The translations under genes and the position numbers were made by a program. DNA of 64,000 nt from contig NC_085861.1 in the NCBI RefSeq assembly GCF_034702125.1, forward strand, positions 2,695,796 to 2,759,795. The letters are read 5' to 3'. The notes under the pieces were generated by a model. The model saw nothing but the letters and a program-made list of their open reading frames with translations. It ran no database searches and had not been told where the DNA came from. The number at the start of each line of letters is the position of its first letter. Within the stretch, counting starts at the first letter, position 1. Source of the DNA: Engraulis encrasicolus. Taxonomy: Eukaryota > Chordata > Actinopteri > Clupeiformes > Engraulidae. Positions 62,540 through 64,000 of the stretch are shown here, in pieces.

Positions 62540-63769
62540 CGTTGTTCTACAAACCGCAACTCCATAGAAGTTGGGACGCAAGGTTAATTGTGAATAATAA
62601 CAAAATACTGCCATTTTCAAAAAGTCTGGGTCTGACATTAGTTGGAGAACGGTACAAAGAAAATATATCAGCCATCAAAACTGACCAAAATTATGGTTTT
62701 GGGGGATATTCATGAATATGTAAATCCAACGCGTCTCAAAAGAGTTGGGACGGGGACAATAAAAGGCAGCAAATGTCAAGGAAGACTAAAAAAAAACAAA
62801 TAAAGGACAACACTTAACAGTTAATAGCATTAACCGATGAGATGATTTTATATAAAACAGTGTTGATTCCTATATCTTGGACATGATTTCAACAGCATAA
62901 ATGGTAGGTGTATTCCTTACCATGTTTTGCAATGTTTTCCTTTCTGTAGTGCTTACACTGTGGCAGGTCTTGACCAAAATCGAGCCATTTTATGTCCTGC
63001 TGGTCCTTATGTTGGAGTTAAACTGTTACAACATAGTAGAGAATGCAATTGGTCCTTACTATGTGGCAGTAATCGAAGATCTCCCTTCAAAATATAAAGC
63101 ACGAGTGGCTTTTCATGCTGTTTAAAACCCATTTATTTCATTCAGTACTGTATTCAATTCTACAGGTGAGTTAGAACAGCTTAACCAATGTACTACTGCA
63201 CCCCCATGCCATCATGGAGGCTGACTTTTGAAGTTAGCACTAACACAAGTTGCATGGTCAATTTTCACTGTAGTACAGGATGTGCAAGACTATTATTTTC
63301 AAAAAGAATTGACTTCTGCAACTTCTGCTGACTTCTGTAAGCAAATTACAGTTTCCCATGTCTTCTGCGTCTATTTGAAGTGAACTCGGGTGGATAGGGG
63401 AATGTTAAACCCCTCTATCATTTGCACACATGAAGCGTCCTTAATATAGTCAAGTTTTAACTAGCTGTAATTCTCAGAGTGCTAGAGTGAGACTACAGCC
63501 AATATATATTTCATGATGTTATGAACCTATACAATGATTTTAATGACAAAAATACGTCTTAAATACACTTAATCACGGTAAATCAAGGGAATTCAAAACT
63601 TTATGTAATAACATGGTAATTGTTCCCTCTGCATCTTTAATTCTGAGTGACTGAGCCTCTCTGTGATTGTCTTATACTTGGACACTCAAATTGTACATCA
63701 GTACAATTCATTTTGAAATGTTCTTCCTTTTTGTTTTATCTTATTTGGATGTTTATAACATTTCACTGA
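62540..63769 (-). mobile_element. Tc1/mariner element, copy 2 (truncated, inverted)
   Basis: It starts after TA with CAAACCGCAACTCCATAGAA and follows the inverse of 24446-25765 until about 63769, where the last ~150 bp, including the other terminal repeat, are missing. The 74-residue frame at 62901-63125 has no transposase motif I recognise. Confidence 0.85.
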
Positions 63770-64000
63770 TCCCCGTGACGTGACTTACCTCATCAAGTCC
63801 AGTTGCCTCTGTGATTTCTAACTTTCTGTTTTGTTTCTGTCTGCCTGATATAGCTTCTCTCACAGAACAAGGAGGAGCTTTGTGATAATGTAACTGGATG
63901 GGAGTAGGGGTGTGTCACATGTGTGACTTCCATTTTTTTAATGTTTAATAAGTGATTTGTATAGATGTTTTTTTGTTTTGTTTAGCAACACAGTGTTGTG
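63770..64000. other. No gene seen
   Basis: Unassigned sequence to the window end. On the minus strand a donor-like GATGAG|GTAAGTCAC at about 63786 could belong to an unseen non-coding exon. Confidence 0.3.

Noticed and set aside
63780..64000. First exon of another gene or the MS4A 5' exon on the minus strand
   Set aside because: Only a donor-like GTAAGT supports it; an equally good donor exists at 60427 and neither has further support.

Overview
The window looks like an accessory-rich stretch of a ray-finned fish (teleost) genome. Evidence: an intron-bearing vertebrate gene of the MS4A family, tRNA-derived SINE and LINE remnants of types common in fish, and a dense mix of hAT, PIF/Harbinger, piggyBac-like, CACTA-like and Tc1/mariner elements. 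The 8-mer TAGGCCTA is strongly over-represented. I cannot name the species. There are no bacterial features, operons or CRISPR arrays, and almost all long open frames are translated tandem repeats.

Layout. 1-9.6 kb: half of a CACTA-like element, a LINE relic, a Tc1-like element carrying a minisatellite rich in AGGTCA motifs, a 2.0-kb hAT element with perfect 8-bp target duplications, and a 1.6-kb foldback element. 9.8-14.6 kb: a young, apparently intact Ty3/Gypsy LTR retrotransposon with indistinguishable 164-bp LTRs, a 5-bp target duplication and one 1317-residue Gag-Pol frame; it sits in the terminal repeat of an older MITE. 15-25.8 kb: further MITEs, an L1/Tx1-like LINE relic, a piggyBac-like composite and a TA-flanked mariner. 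25.9-36 kb: a tandem array interrupted by a Harbinger MITE and by a TA-flanked element of about 9.4 kb. That element carries a five-exon Tc1/mariner (IS630) DD34E transposase, a solo LTR and a CACTA-like insertion. 36.9-41.3 kb: a foldback mariner-like element, hAT and Harbinger MITEs and a SINE.

41.7-56.4 kb (minus strand): one host gene, a four-transmembrane MS4A-family protein. I reconstructed it as seven coding exons, all joined in phase 0 with GT-AG introns, giving 300 residues. Its introns are filled with transposons. All six introns have a tandem repeat downstream of the 5' splice site: four lie within about 20 bp or include the site itself, one immediately follows the exon copy, and one is about 180 bp away. 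They are ATT repeats, a 37/38-bp minisatellite, a G-rich minisatellite, a 56-bp triplication, a 29-bp minisatellite and a 2-kb polypurine satellite. In introns 2, 4 and 6 the repeated material includes the exon end or splice donor.

56.7-64 kb: a hAT element whose own end has been amplified into a minisatellite, more MITEs, a LINE 3' end, a 26/31-bp minisatellite, a piggyBac-type MITE with TTAA flanks whose probable empty site lies at 46.6 kb, and a second mariner copy truncated near the window end.

The best candidates for a second look are the intron-containing DD34E transposase in its long element, the tandem repeats at the MS4A 5' splice sites, and tandem arrays grown from transposon ends.
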